From: Conus ventricosus
Lineage: Eukaryota > Mollusca > Gastropoda > Neogastropoda > Conidae
Length of the DNA: 64,000 nt
Direction of reading: 5' to 3'
Assembly (NCBI GenBank): GCA_018398815.1
Contig: CM031596.1
Location: 72,146,382 to 72,210,381 of the forward strand
The notes under the pieces are model-generated. The model saw only the letters and a program-made list of their open reading frames with translations. It was not told where the DNA came from and searched no databases. How positions within the stretch are numbered: position 1 is the first letter of the stretch; each line of letters begins with the position of its first letter. The position numbers and the translations under genes are program-made. This document shows, piece by piece, positions 1 to 13,499 of this stretch.

Positions 1-413
1 TCAGATTGTGTAGGAACAACTGAGATTTGAACTAGCTGCTGGTTAGGGAGGGAAACCAAAATTGAACTTCATAAGGCATAAATTTATCATGTAGAGGTAG
101 GGTCTCATCGCTAGTTGGGTAAGACATCCGTCTAAAAAGGCACGCCTTCAGACGCCAACCCATCCAAAGTTGCGGGTTCGAGTCCCGGACATGCTAAAGA
201 AAAAAATGTGAAGAAAAAAAAAAAGTGAAGACCAAAAAGATGTGAAAACAAAAATGAGAAGAACAGTTAATCAGAAAGTAAGGTAGTTGTTAGTTTAGGT
301 AGTTAGTTAGCTAGTTAATTAGTTAGTTCATGAGAATAAAGCCTTTTGTCTCTTTTTATTTATTTATTTATTGTTTTATTTATTCTTGAGGCATTTCTTT
401 GGTATTAGTATGT
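1..413 (+). repeat. Satellite unit 0 (3' part)
   Basis: This is the tail of a satellite unit. It contains the tRNA-like segment (B-box GGTTCGAGTCC near 175), the A-rich tail and the TTAG/GTTAG simple repeat, and then joins directly to the TATTTATTTA stretch. It lacks the AT-rich section of about 500 bp found in most other units. No gene is seen. Confidence 0.8.
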
Positions 414-2167
414 AATTGAATACATATTCCAATTTGTGATTTTCAGGAAAGAGAGAGAGAGAGCGAGAGAGAAGAGAGAGAGAGAGAGAGAGAGCTAGAA
501 TATCGTATGCTTATAAGTTAAACGTGGTTTACGCTATTAAGGCCCCATTCACCCACACCAAAAACGGACTTGGAGGAATGGGATGGATGAACGGGGTGGG
601 GTGAGGGCTGGGGGTAAATGGTGTGAGGGAGGGACGTCAGTATACGAGACTTATGTGGAAACACCGTTGACAATTGGCCCTTTACTAACGTCATCATGAC
701 TGGAATCCCCATGTGGTATTAAACATATTTGTAATTATCTCAGTCTGTCTATGCCAATATAATAGTCCACTTCACAAACTTTGCAACACAACGTGCCGAT
801 GGGGTTCCCCTATGAGGCATTTCCCATTCACACATGTTTGCTCCCAAGAAGAAGTGATGTGTAGAATTGGCACAAACACCGGACGGAGATTGACCAAGGT
901 TTTCCCTCTTGCCACAATAGTTGCCATTATTTGGCGTGTAAATGTTATGTTGACAGATTCTGGGTGCTGACTGCACTTAACTTTGTATGTGAGCTAGACG
1001 CTGTCTGTGCCACATGTGTTTGATGAACTAACATTTTAGTTTTTCTCTGTCTTGGGTAAATGGCCATCGATTTTTGAATCCACGTTTCGGTTTGTATTAT
1101 TTTCTGTTCATTAGCCTTCAGTATTTTTTGTTACACTAACAGTGATAGGACATCGGTTTCTGCTACGCACCTTTCTCAGAGTCATGGCCACACTTTCATC
1201 ACTGTGTACTGGCGCCACCACAGTTTCATGCTGATTTCCGTATTGTTTTGAGTGTCATACAAAGACTGGCACAGGAAGTAGGCAACATGTGATGATCATT
1301 GTCCAGTTACATGGTGTATCGTATATACATTGTTGCACTGTCAGCTTTCAGCACCATCGACGAAACAGGGCAGAGTTGCCAAAATAAACCAGATGGAGAT
1401 GAAAGGCTGCCTTCGCATACAGGTGGCTTCTTCTGTGTCTCACCGTGTTATCCCTGTTTAGCTGGAGGGGGCACTTTTGCGATACCACTGAATGGGATCG
1501 CTGTGCAGTAACGTGACCAGGGGAATATCGGTTTTATAGTATTGACTCAGAACGACGACAATGGGTTACCTTGCCTTCAGTTTTGAATGGGGATAGCATG
1601 TTCTGCAGTGCTGCAGTTCAGCATACCTTTTAAAGGTTGCCATGGAGATCCTACCAACGGCATACGATCAGACTTGTGTGGGAAACAACTGAAGAGTTGA
1701 ACTAGCTGTGGTTAGGGAGGAACAAAGTGAAAACTTCATAAGGCATAAATGTATCATTGTAGAAGAGTAGGTGTCTCTTGCAGTTGGGTAGGACATTCCT
1801 GTTCTAAAAAGGCACGCCTTTCAGAGCCACCCATCAAAAGTTGCGGGTTCGAGACCGGCCAAGCAAAGAAAAAATATGAAGAAAAAACAATGTGAAGAAA
1901 AAAAAGTGTGAAACAAAAAATCAGAAGAATAGTTAAGTTTTAGTTAAGTAGAAAGTAGGTAATTTTTGATTTAGTGGTTATTAATTGTCAAGTCGTTTGT
2001 GTAGCTGAATGAAGTTTTAGTAATTCACCCAAAACCTTCCATGCGTATATGAATTATTCCTTTGTTTTTTTCCATTTTACTTATATACTTATTAATCTTT
2101 TTCTTGATATATTTATTTAGTTTTTTCTGTATTCTTTGAGGCATTTATTTTTGGTATTTAGGTATTG
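414..2167 (+). repeat. Satellite unit 1, long middle, AT block missing
   Basis: The unit begins at a degraded copy of the palindrome, followed by the (GA)n tract at about 449-495 and a single G-rich block. The long middle block is present. The tRNA-like segment is at about 1770-1865. The AT-rich section that normally precedes the CTTT microsatellite is absent, giving 1.75 kb. Many one-base indels against later copies point to uncorrected sequence. No gene is supported. Confidence 0.8.
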
Positions 2168-4476
2168 AAATTTGACTACGTATTCAATTGTGGATTTCAG
2201 AAAGAGAGAGATGAGAGAGAGAGAGGAGAGAGAGAAGAGAGAAAGTGAGAGGAGAGAGAGAGAGAGAGAGAGGAGAGAGATAGAGAGGAGGAATACGCTA
2301 TGCCAATATTTTTAACGTGGTTTACGCTATTAAGGCCCCATTCACCACACAAACACGGACTATGGAGGAATGGATTGGAGGAAACGGGGTGGGTTTTTTC
2401 AGGGGGTGAGGGTGGGGGGAAATGGAGGGAGGAACGGAGCAGATATAGAGACATATGTTGAAATAAACGTTGGCAATTTGGCCTTTACAAAACGTTTCAT
2501 CATGACATGGATCCCCATCGTGGTATTAATCATATTTGTTAACGAAATCGCAGTCTGTAAATGGACACTTAGGAATAGTCCACTTCTACAACTTTGCAAA
2601 CAACAACAGTCCGCGATGGGTCCTAGTGAGGATTTCCTTTCACTACATGTTTGCTCCAGGAAGAAGTGAGCAGTGTTGAACTTGGCCACAAAAACGGACG
2701 AGATTGACCATGTCTTCCTTTTCCAACAATAGTTGCCATGATTTGCGTTGGTAAATGTTTTGTTGACAAGCTTCTGTGTGATGCTGCCACCTTAGCTCTG
2801 TAGAGAGCTAGACCGCTGTCTGTGCCACATGTGTTTGATGTATACAATAGTTTTCTCTGTGTGGGTATATGCATCGATTTTGAATCACGTTCGGTTGTAT
2901 ATTCTCATGTTCATAGCCTTCAGTATTTTTTTTTACACTAACAGTGATATGACATCTGTTTCCTTGCTATGCACCTCTCCTCATAGTTATGGCAATTAGC
3001 CGTCAGTGTGTACTGGCGCCACACAGTTTCACTGCAGATTTCCGTTCATTGTTTTGTGTGTCATACAAAGACTGGGAAACAGAAGTAGGCAAATGATGTT
3101 CATGGTCTGCTACATGTGTATCAGTATATACATGGTTTTCACTGTCAGCATCGCACCATCGACGAAACTGGGCCGTGTTGGCAAAAATAAACCAGATGGA
3201 GATGAAAGCTGCCTTTGCATACATTGGCTTCTTCTGTGTCTCACAGTGTTATCCTGATTAGCTGGAGGTGGCACTTTCTGCGCGACCTCAGCATGGACGC
3301 TGTGGCAGTACGTGGACAGGGATAATCGGTGAATAGTATTGAACCTCAGAACGGGAGACAATTGTGGGTACCTTTGCTTCAGTTTTGAATGGGGATAGGC
3401 ATTGTTCTGCAGTGCTGAGTTCAGCATACTTTCCTAAAGTTGCCAGGAGACTCCTAACGGCATACGATCAGACTTGTGGAGGAAAAACCACTGAAGATTT
3501 GAACTAGCTGCTGGTGAGGGAGGAACAAAAAGTGCAGTTCATAAGGCAATAATTTATCAATGTAGAGTAGGTTGTCTTTAGCAGTTGGGTAAGACAACCG
3601 TTCTAAAAGGTACACGCCTTCAGACGCCCACCCTCCAACGTTGCGGGTCTTTCGAGTCCCGGCCAAGGAACGAAAATGTGAAGAAAAAAAAATGTGAAGA
3701 AAAAAAAGTTGCCACAAAATGAGAAGAATAGTCAATAGTTAGTCGGAAAGTAAGGTAGTTAGGTAGTTCGTAGGTAGTTAGATAATGAGAATCCGCTATA
3801 TCTCTTTTCTTTTTACTTTTGTTTTTTGCTTCTGCCTGCTACAAGTCGTAAGAGCCTCTTTCTGTATGTCTCGGACTTTGTAATTGTCTTTTTTGTCTCG
3901 AAAAAAAACAAATATGTATGTACATACGTATCTAATAAAATAAAACAAACTAATTTAGAGAGTAGAAAAACAAAAACAAAGAGAGATGGAAAATAGGACG
4001 ATAAAGAAAGAAATAAGTACGAATTGTACGACAGGGAGGACTGATGTGCCATGAAGACGTGATGCAGAAGATGATTAGAAATTCAGAATAATTAGAACTA
4101 ACTCAACTAACTAACCTAACTAATGAATTCTATTTTCACTTATTTCACTGTGCAGCTTCAGGGGTTTTGTTTTCCATTATGTTTATCTTCTTGCTTTTTT
4201 GTTCTTTTACTTCCCTCCCTCCTTCATCCCTCCCTCCTTCCTTCTTGTTTTCTTTCTTTCTTCCGTTTTTTTCCTTATTTGCTCTAGTGGTTTAATTGTG
4301 AAAACGTTATGTTAGCTCAATGAGTTTTAGTAAATTCACCAAAACCTTCATGTATATGAATTTTCCTGTTTTTTTCATTTAATTATTTACTTATATACTT
4401 ATTTATCTGTTTCTTTATATATTTAATTTATTATTTCTTGTTTATTTGAGGCATTTATTTTGGTAATTTAGGTATG
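2168..4476 (+). repeat. Satellite unit 2, long type
   Basis: This unit is about 2.31 kb. It has the (GA)n tract at 2203-2290, the long middle block, the tRNA-like segment at about 3570-3670, the AT-rich block containing the CTGTATGTCTC landmark, and the CTCC/CTTT microsatellite at about 4200-4260. Short reading frames of alternating Ser/Leu or Arg/Glu come only from (GA)n. Indel noise is heavy and no gene is seen. Confidence 0.8.
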
Positions 4477-4598
4477 AAATGGAATACGTATTCAATTTGT
4501 GATATTCTGAAAAGAGAGAGAGAGAGGAGAGAGCGAAGAGAGGAGAGAGAGGATTGAGATGAGAGAGAGAGAGAGATGAGAGAGATGAGATGAGATAG

Positions 4599-4632
<34 letters not shown>

Positions 4633-6370
4633 CGAGAGTGAGAGGAGAGACGGAGAGGAGAGGAGACGAGGAGAGATGAGAGAGAGAGAGAGAGGAGAGA
4701 GGAGCGTGAGAGAGAGCATACGTCTGCCAATAAGTTAACGTGTGGTTTCAGCTATAAGCCCTCCCTCCCCCACCCCCCCAAAAAAAAAAAAAAGGACTAT
4801 GGAGGAATGGAGATATGAACGGGGTAGGGTGAGGGCTGGGGGAAATGGAGTGAGGAGGGAGTCCAGATATATGAGACCTTATGTTGGAAACAAGTTGTAC
4901 TATTGGCCTTCAACGTTCAGCATGGACATGGATCCACATCGTGTATGAAACATATTTGTAATAATCCTCAGGTCTGTCAATGTCACCACTAGTAATAGTC
5001 CACTTCACAACTTTGCAACACAACAGTCGCTGATGGTCTAGTTGAGGGATTGCCTCTTTCCCACATTGTTGCTCCAGAAGAAGTGATGTGTTGAACTTGG
5101 TCACAAACATGGACGAGATTGACCAGGTCTTCCCTCTTTCCACTATAGTGGCCATTATTTGCGTGTAAAATGTTTGTTGACAAGATTTGTGTGCTTCTGC
5201 ACATTAGTTTGTAGTGAGCTAGACGCTGTCTGTGACACATGTGTTTGATGTACTAAACATTAGTTTTCTCTGTGTTGGGTAAATGCATCGATTTTGAATC
5301 CGTTCGGTTGTATTATTTACTGTTCATAGCCTTCAGTATTTTTTTTTTACATCTAACAGTGTTATGCACTCTGTTTCTGCTACGCACCTTTTCCAGTGTC
5401 TTGCACACTATCAAGTCAGTGTTTGTACTGGCGGCCACACAGTTTCATGCTGATTTCCGTTTCATTGTTTTGAGTGTCATACAAGGACTGGGAAACAGAA
5501 GTAGGCAAATGATGATCATGGTCAGCTACATGTGTATCAGTATATACATTGTTTCACTGTCAAGCATCAGCAGCATCGAGAAACTGGGCAGAGTTGGCCA
5601 AAATAACCCAGATGGAGATATGAAAGCTGCCTTGCCTACCATTGGCTTCTTCTCTGTGTCTCACACGTTATCCCTGTTTAGCTTGAGGGGGCACTTCTCT
5701 GCGATACACAGCATGGAACGCGGTGGCATACGTGACAGGGACTAATCGGTTATAGTATTGAACTCAGACCGACGACAATGTGGTTTACTTTGCCTTCAGT
5801 TTGAATGGGGTAGCATGGTTCTGCAGTGCTGGGTCAGGATACTTTTAAAGTTGCCCGGAGACTCCTAACAGGGCATTACGATCAGACTGTGTAGGAAACA
5901 ACTAAGATTGAATAGGCTGCTGGTTTAGGGGTAGGAACAAAAGTGAATTTCCGTAAGGCATAAATTTATCAATGTAGAGTAGGGGTCTCTTAGCCGATTG
6001 AGTATAAGACATCCGTCCTCAAAAGGCCGCTTCAGCGCCCATCCATCCAAAAGTTGGCGGGTTCGTGACCGCCAAGCAAAGAAAAAATTGAGAAAAACCA
6101 TGTGAAGAAAAAAAAGTGAAACAAAAATGGAAGAATGTTAAATTAGTTAGTTAAGTAGAAAGTAAGGTAATTATTTGCTCTCAGTGGTATAATTGTGAAA
6201 CACCTATGGTTATCCTGAATGAGATTTCAGTAATTCACCAAAAACTTCTTGGTATATGAAATATCCTTTTTTTTGCCATTTACTTATATACTTATTAATT
6301 CTTTTTCCTGATCTATTTATTTTATATTTCCTGTACATTGAGGCATATATTTTGGTTATTTAGGTTATGA
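4477..6370 (+). repeat. Satellite unit 3, long middle, AT block missing
   Basis: This unit is about 1.89 kb. It has a long irregular (GA)n tract at 4513-4715, one G-rich block, the long middle block and a damaged tRNA-like segment near 5985-6075. As in unit 1, the AT-rich block is missing, with a direct join to the TTTGCTCTCAGTGG landmark. No gene is seen. Confidence 0.8.
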
Positions 6371-8248
6371 AATTGAATACGTATTCAATTTGTGATTTTT
6401 AGAAAGAGAGAGAGAGAGGAGAGAAATGAGGAAAAAAGAGAGGAGAGAGAGAGAGAGATGAGAGAGAGTAGAGAGGAGTGAGAAGAGAGAGATAGCGCGG
6501 AGTGAGAGGAAGAGAGAGAGAATACGTATGCCCAATAATTTTAACGTGGTTAACGCTATTAAAGGCCCCTTCACCTCACCCCACAAAGGGACTATGGAGG
6601 AATGGATGGAGGAATGGGGTAGGGGTGAGGGCTGGGGGAAATGGAGTGAGGAGGAGGCCGATATAGGAGACATTTGGCGGGAAGAAACCACGTTGTCCAA
6701 TTGGCCTTACAAGCGTTATCAGACATGGATCCCACATCGTGGTATTAAAACATATTTGGAACTATTCCTCAGTCTGTCAATGACACTTAGTAATAGTACA
6801 CTTCAAAACTTTGCCAACACAACAGTCGCGATGGGTCTAGTGAGGATTTCCTTTACAACATGTGTGTGCTCCAGGTAGATGTGATGTGTTGACTTGGCCA
6901 CAAACACGGACGAGTGGACCAGGTCTTCCCTCTTTCACAGTAGTTGCCATATTTGGTTGTAAATGTTTTGTTGAGCAATGGTCTGTGAGCTGCCTGCACA
7001 TAGCTTCTGTAGTGAGCTAGACGCTGTCTGTGACAATGTGTTTGATTGTACAACATTAGGTTTTCTCTGTGTGGGTAAATGCATCGATTTTGAATCAGTT
7101 CGGTGTAATATTTTCCTGTCATAGCCTTCAGTTTGTTTGTTTTACACTAACAGTTGATATGACATCTGTTTCTGCTTCGCACCTTGTCTCAGAGGTTTCA
7201 TGGCACACTATCAGTCAGTGGGATACTGGCGCCACACAGTTTCTTGCTGATTTCCGTTCATTGTTTTGAGTGTCCTACACTGACGGGAACGTAAGTAGGC
7301 AAATGATGTTCATTGTCATTACATGTGTATCAGTATATACATTGTTTTCACTGTCCGCATCAGCCCATCGACCGAAACTGGGCAGAGTTGGCCATAAAAT
7401 CCAGATGGAGATGAAAGGCTGCCTTGCCCTACATTGGCTTCTTCTGTGTCTCAATTGTTATCCCTGTTTAGTGGAGCGAGGGGGCCCCTTTTGCGATACA
7501 CAGCATGGACGCTGTGCAGTAACGTGACAGGGATAATGGTTATAGTACCTTGAACTCAGAACGACGGACAATGTGGTTCCTTTGCCTTCAGTTTTGAATG
7601 GGGATAGCATGTCTTCAGTGCTGGAGTTCAGCTTACTTTCTAAAAGTTGCCAGGAGACTCCTAACAGGCATACGATCAGACGTGTGTCAGGAAACAAACG
7701 AAGATAGAAACTAGTGGCTGGTTAGGGAGGAACAAAGTGAATTTTAAGGCCTAAATTTATCAAAGATAGAGTAGGTTTCTTAGCAGTTGGCGGTAAGACA
7801 TCCGTTCTAAAAGGGCAACGCCTTAGACGCCACCCATCAAAAAAAAAAACAAAAAAAAAAGTTTGGGGTTCGATGTCCGGCCAAGCATAAGAAAAAATGT
7901 GAAGAAATAAAAATGTGAAGCAAAAAAAGTGAAACAAAAAGGAGAAGGTTAGTTAAGTAAAAAGTTAGGTAGTTAGTTAGATTAATTAATTAGTTAGTTA
8001 ATGAGTATAAGCTTTTATCTCTTTTTCTTTATTATTTTTTTGGCTTTCTGGCCCAGACTAACAAGTGTTAAAGAGCCTCATTCTGTATGTGTCCTCTGAC
8101 TTTGTAATTGTCTTTTTTATATCGAAAACAAATTATGTATGCACATCTGTATATAATAAAAGAAAATACCAAAATATTTTAATAGAGTAGAAAAAAACAA
8201 AACAAGATGAGATGGAAATAGGAGATAAAAAAAGAAATAAGACAGGAA

Positions 8249-8285
<37 letters not shown>

Positions 8286-8733
8286 GATGAGCCATGAGAC
8301 GTTATGAGAAGATGATTGAATTCAGAGAATAGAATAAATACGAACTAAATAACTGACTAACTAACTAATTAGTCTCGTTTTTCACTTATTCACTGTGCAG
8401 CCTTCGGGTTTTGTTTCCATTTGTTTATCTCTCTTGCTTTTTTTGTTTCTTTTCCTTCCATCTCTTCCTTCCCTCCTCTTCCATTCCTGTCTATCTTTCT
8501 TTTTTCTTTCTTCGTTTTTTCATTATTTTGCTTAGAGAGGTATAATTGTCAAATCGTCTATGTTATCCTCAATGAAGTTTTTGTAATTCACAAAACTTCA
8601 TGGTATATGTATTATTTCCTTGTCCTTTTTTTTTCATTTATTGATTTATTTATTCTTATTTATCTTTTTCCTTGAATATATTGATTTATTATTTCTTTTT
8701 AATTGAGGCATTTATTTAGGTATTTAGGTATGA
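6371..8733 (+). repeat. Satellite unit 4, long type
   Basis: This unit is about 2.36 kb and has all landmarks, including the long middle block and the AT-rich block. The tRNA-like segment near 7775-7880 contains an extra poly-A insertion. A run of 33 G replaces part of the AT block at 8251-8283. No gene is seen. Confidence 0.8.
8251..8283 (+). other. 33-base G homopolymer, probable artefact
   Basis: A pure run of 33 G sits inside a landmark that in every other unit reads as a short GACAGGGAGGACTGATG-like stretch. No sister copy has an expanded G tract there. It is most simply a sequencing or gap-filling error, although a real expansion cannot be excluded. Confidence 0.7.
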
Positions 8734-8792
8734 AATTGATTACGTATTCAATTGTGATTTTCAGAAAGAGGTGAGAGAGAGAGAGACGAGAG

Positions 8793-8824
<32 letters not shown>

Positions 8825-10524
8825 TAGAGAGAGATGAGAGAGTCAGAGAGAAGGAGAGAGTGAGGAGAAGAGAGAGAGAGCGCTTAGTATGCCATAATTT
8901 AACGTGGTTTACGCTATTAGGCCCCATTCACCCACAAAAACGGACTATGGAAGGAATGGGATGGAGGAAACGGGGTAGGGGTGAGGGTGGTGGAGGAATG
9001 GGAGGAGGAACGGTGTAGGGGTGAGGGGCTGGGAGAATCGGATGTGAGGAGGGAGGAGATATAGGAGACCTTATTTGGAAACACGTTGTACATTTGGCCT
9101 TTACAATCGTTCATCATGGCATGGATCCCACATCGGGTATTATACATATTTGTAAATAATCCTCAGTCTGTCAATTGACACATGTAATAGTCACTTCACA
9201 ATTTGCAACACACAGTCGCGATGGGTTCCTAGTGAGGATTTCCTTTCACACATGTTTGCTCCAGGTAGAAGTGTTGTGTATGAACTTGGCACAAAAGTGC
9301 TGGAGGGGGGCACTTTCTGCGATACACAGCAGGACGCTGATGGCAGTAACCGTGACAGGGATAATCGGTTATAGTATTGAACCTCCAGAACGCCGACAAT
9401 GTGGTTACTTTGCCTTCAGTTTTTGAATGGGATAAGCATGTTCTTCTGTGCCTGAGTTCAGCAATATTTCTAAAGTTGCCAGGAGATCTCTATAGGCATC
9501 ATGATCAGACTTGTGTAGGAACAACTGAAGATTTGAAACTAGCTGTGGGTTGGGAGGAACAAAAGTGCACCTATCTCGGCATCCCCTTTATCACTGTAGA
9601 GTAAGGTGTCTCTTGACAGTTGGGTAAGACTCCGGTCTAAAAAGGCACACCTTCCAGCGCCCACCCATCCAAAAGTTGCGGGTTCGACGTCCGGCAAGCA
9701 AAGAAAAAATGTGAAAAGAAAAAAAAATGTGAAGAATAAAATAATGTGAAGAAAAAAAGTGAACCAAAATTGAGAAGGTTAGTTAAGTAAAAAGTTAGGT
9801 AATTAGTTAGTTATCAGTTAGTTAATGAGAAATAATTAATTTCTTTATTATTTTTTTTTTGGCTTCTGCCAGATAAAGTAGTAAAGAGCCTCTTTCTGTA
9901 TGTCTCTGCTTTGTAATTGTCCTTTTTTTAAATCGAAAAAAAAAAAAATGTATGTCAATTTGTATATAATTACAAAGAAAACAACTTAATTAATATAGTA
10001 GAAAAAACCAAAAACAAAGAAGAGATGGAAATAGGAAGCTAATGAACGAAATAAGACAGGGAGGACTGATGTGCCCTGAGCGTTATGAGAAGATGATAGA
10101 TATTTCAGGCATAATAGAACTAATAACTAAACTAACTAACTGACTAACTAACTAATGAGCTCTTTTTTCACTTATTCACTGTGCAGCCTTCGGGGTTTTG
10201 TTTCCATTTTGTTTATCTCTCTGCTTTTTTTTGTTTCTTTTCCTTCCCTCCCTCCTTCTATGCCCTTCCTCCTTCCTTCTGTCTTTCTTTCTTTTTTTCT
10301 TCCGAATTGTCATTATTTGCTCTCCCCAGTGGTTTATTGTCTCAAAAGGCTGATGTTATCCTCAATGAAGTTTTAGTAATTCACCAAAACCTACATGGTA
10401 TATGAATTTATTCCTGTTTTTTTCCATTTTATTTATTTACTTATATACCTTAATTTATCTTTTTTATATCTTTATTTATGATTTCTGTATCATTGAGGCA
10501 TTTATTTAGGTATTTAGGTTATGA
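8734..10524 (+). repeat. Satellite unit 5, short type
   Basis: This unit is about 1.79 kb. The long middle block is replaced by the short-type junction, in which the text reads straight from the CACAAAAG landmark into TGCTGGAGG near 9294. Two tandem G-rich blocks, the tRNA-like segment (B-box near 9680) and the AT block are present. No gene is seen. Confidence 0.8.
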
Positions 10525-10586
10525 AATTGAATACGTATTCAATTGGTGATTTTCAGAGAGCGAGAGAGAGAGAGACGAGAGAGGAT

Positions 10587-10622
<36 letters not shown>

Positions 10623-10655
10623 AGATGGAGAGAGAGAGAGAGAGAGATTAAGTTA

Positions 10656-11760
10656 TGTCAATTGTCACACTTCACTTTTGCACACATGCATTTCATGACA
10701 GCTTTACTCCATACGCACACGCAATATTTCCAATCAACAAAAAGGCAGCACTACCGAATGTTTTCTTCATCCCTCTCATTCAGGGATAAACACTTTACTA
10801 AATCACATCAAAACATTTATAACAGATTTTATCTATGTATCTCTCTTTACACGGAGAGAAAACCTCAGGGATCCAGTTTCTATAAAGTCATGGCTTCAAA
10901 AACATGGCTAAGGATCCAGACCAGGAGAATAAATAATTTTTCACTCCTTGATGCTTATACCTGCTTCAGAATTTGGACTCTCGCCCCCCTGCCATACCAT
11001 CATGATTCTCTGTCTCGCTGAGGACAGTGTATCGCCCCTTGAATTCGCCCGTCACTGGGATATGAGCGCCGGGTTCTCTCCCTCGACTTCTCCTGTCACT
11101 GAGTGACGGAGTTCCCACTCCTCTCCCTCGTCTTCTCCTGTCTCGGGAGAGGGCGAGTTCCAACTCCTCTCCTGGAGTCGTTAATTGCCGCGGCTGAATA
11201 CTGGCGTGTTCCCCCACACCATGGCCATCCTTAACCCCCTCACGGGGTGAAGGTTGTGGATGAAAGGTGATGGGCGAGGGTGAAGGGCTGAAACACGAAT
11301 TCAGTTCTGGAAAGTAACCCTGCATCCAATTTAATTATGAATTCTTTCTTTTTCTTTTCTTTTTAAGTGTCCCCTGTAGCTTTCCCCAATATTTATGGCT
11401 CACTGGGGTAATGATGGTCAGCAGTGAGGACCAGCGTCTGACAGGTTCGAGTCTCTAGGCATCTGGCTGGGCACTAAAACTGATTTCTTTCTCCCTCCTC
11501 CTAGTTGAGTGCATACTCAGTGTTCAAAAACACATGACCAGGCACCTTACCAGCCTTGTTAATCTATCTTCAGTGGTCACTTTCACCCCATGACCACCCT
11601 TCTTTCTTTAAGTTATTCTCACCTTTATTTGGGGATCGCCCCGCTTACACTAGGCAGCCACATGAATATTCGTCCTTTTAGTAGTGGCATGGGGAAATGA
11701 TTCATATCACAAACTAATGTGATGGAGCGTCAAATGCCTTTGATGTGAGGTACGTCTACA
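10656..11760 (-). repeat. 3' LTR of the Gypsy-type element
   Basis: This block aligns along its length with 19199-20268, with shared landmarks such as TTTTGCACAC near the start, TCTATAAAGTC in the middle and TAGTGGCATGGGG near the end. On the plus strand it starts with TG and ends with CA, as LTRs do. The start could instead be 10663. It contains about three tandem copies of a 50-bp GC-rich segment (about 11030-11180), each with small internal inverted repeats. Confidence 0.85.
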
Positions 11761-11777
11761 TGACACCCCCTCCCATC
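11761..11777 (-). promoter_or_regulatory. Polypurine tract of the LTR element
   Basis: Directly inside the 3' LTR the plus strand is pyrimidine-rich (CACCCCCTCCCATCC), so the minus strand is a purine tract next to the LTR. This is the expected primer site for plus-strand DNA synthesis in a retroelement of this orientation. Confidence 0.7.
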
Positions 11778-13000
11778 CTGGGTGAAAAAATTTTCTCAGA
11801 AAAATTTTTTTTTTTTTTTAAAGGATATACAACTTCACTTGAACCACATCTTCAGCCATGAATCTCAACATTCTGTAACCGACATCCACACTTGATTCAC
11901 AAATTAAATAATCAACGTATAGAATCAATCATCGGATCCACCCTAATTAGCATATTTCAAACGTTCAGTCTTTCTAAAAATAAACGAAAATTCATAATGA
12001 TCACACATCCCTCACAAAATAATTTCACAAATTACATGGAAAAAACATATTAGGTTGTTGTTGTTGTCGTACCCTGGCTAAAAGGACTCCAGGGATCATA
12101 CGGAACAGCGAAGTATTTGAAACATATGGCACAAATGCATCAGCTGGGGAAGAGAACATTACGTGTGTGGACCGTTTTTTGATTCCCCCGCCCACATGGG
12201 CAGCCACACTCCGACTTCGGTGGGGGATTTGGGAGACGGATAATGTTATGCTAGGAGCTTGTCACGATGAAGACAATCCCCACATAACTATGCAGAGATA
12301 ACAACATTTTGATGTTGCCTTGGTGTTCTGGCCCTATTGTCAATTGGTCTGACACAGCCTTAAGCCAACGGCGTAACAATTAGGGATATTACAATTCAAA
12401 TGTACCAGTGTCATCATTATTAAGATGTGAAGCCATATTTTCCCTAGTTCTTTGTCTCACATCATATGTTACAAAACCCTCATGAAAATGGATATTTCTA
12501 AGTGTAAAGTTTCTCCCCCCCAATAGACATGTAAACAAAATAAAAACATAATTTAACTTGTTTTTCCCCCACATGTAAGGTTATAGTCCAGTGAAAAGTG
12601 TAACTTTTCCATTGTTGCCAATTACGTATGAAACAATAGGTTGGTCTACAGCACCACTCAAAACTTGTGTATATACATTTTAAAGAGTTATTTGGCTCAG
12701 CACACGTACATATATATTCATTTCACAAGCTAAGTAGACATAATTAGTACATGATGATTTTTCCATTCTTTACGAAAGACTAAGCAAAAGAATAGTATAT
12801 GTAATACATCAAATCATGTAGTTTTGCTTGTAAAACATAGTCCACCTCAACATGCAAATTAAGCATAAATAACCACTCTTGATTTAAATTGGGTCAGTTA
12901 GCATACAATGCACTGTCAAATGTCGCACACCACAATCTAAAGGAAAGACAAAAAAAAACAGGAATTAGTCTTTCCCTTGGATGTAGTTACATTTGTCCAG
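11778..13000 (-). other. 3' non-coding interior of the LTR element
   Basis: About 1.2 kb lie between the RNase H end and the polypurine tract. I found no reading frame with recognisable protein features, no tandem repeat and no RNA gene here. It may be a long 3' untranslated region or a badly decayed additional gene. Confidence 0.5.
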
Positions 13001-13466
13001 CGAATACTCATGCACGTGACAATAAATCGCCATGACATTTGTGTTCCAGGCACTGGTTCAATGGTAATACTGGAATTCCTGCAATGCCAAGAACCACCTT
13101 AATAATCTGTGTTCTTAGTTTTGACGATTGCAGGAAAGTCAATGGCCTGTGGTTCAGTCTGTAACCGAAACTTCTTCCAGTCAAGAAACCTGGCGAACTT
13201 CTCACATGCCCATACAATAGCCAAGCACTTCTCTCTCAATAGTGGAGTATTTCTCTGGGTCTTGAGAATGCTTACTGGCGTATTGGCACGGGATTGTAAC
13301 AAAGCATTTTTTTCCATGCAACAGTACCTCTCCCAGTCCTTTGGAACTGAGCTCGGTTCTCAAAAATAAAGTCTTCTGAGAGGGAGGGTAACAAGCAGAA
13401 CAGGAAATGAGTTGAGGGTGTTCTGAACACACTCCCAAGCTTCTGGCACCTCATCAGACCACACAA
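13000..13466 (-). pseudogene. RNase H domain of the LTR element
   Basis: Minus-strand frames spell a Gypsy RNase H: a Y-A/S-K/R-K stretch, then E-K-YSTIERE (about 13230-13320 in two frames), CLAIVWACEKFARFL, and a W-KKFRLQT-hPLTFL pattern. These are the characteristic catalytic-region motifs following RT in Gypsy elements. The fragments lie in different frames at 13008-13217, 13099-13317 and 13202-13438, separated by one-base shifts. It is directly continuous with the RT at higher coordinates. Confidence 0.8.
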
Positions 13467-13499
13467 TACTTTGTTCTTCGTCCTTTCTTCAGTTCAGTC

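Noticed and set aside
1..10524. Host genes or exons in the first 10 kb
   Set aside because: All of it aligns by eye with satellite units. Open frames are short, shift between sister copies and carry no domain.
10966..11325. 119-residue Arg/Gly-rich frame in the LTR
   Set aside because: It arises from the 50-bp GC-rich tandem repeat in the LTR. The sister LTR (19414-19740) keeps the repeat but not the same continuous frame.
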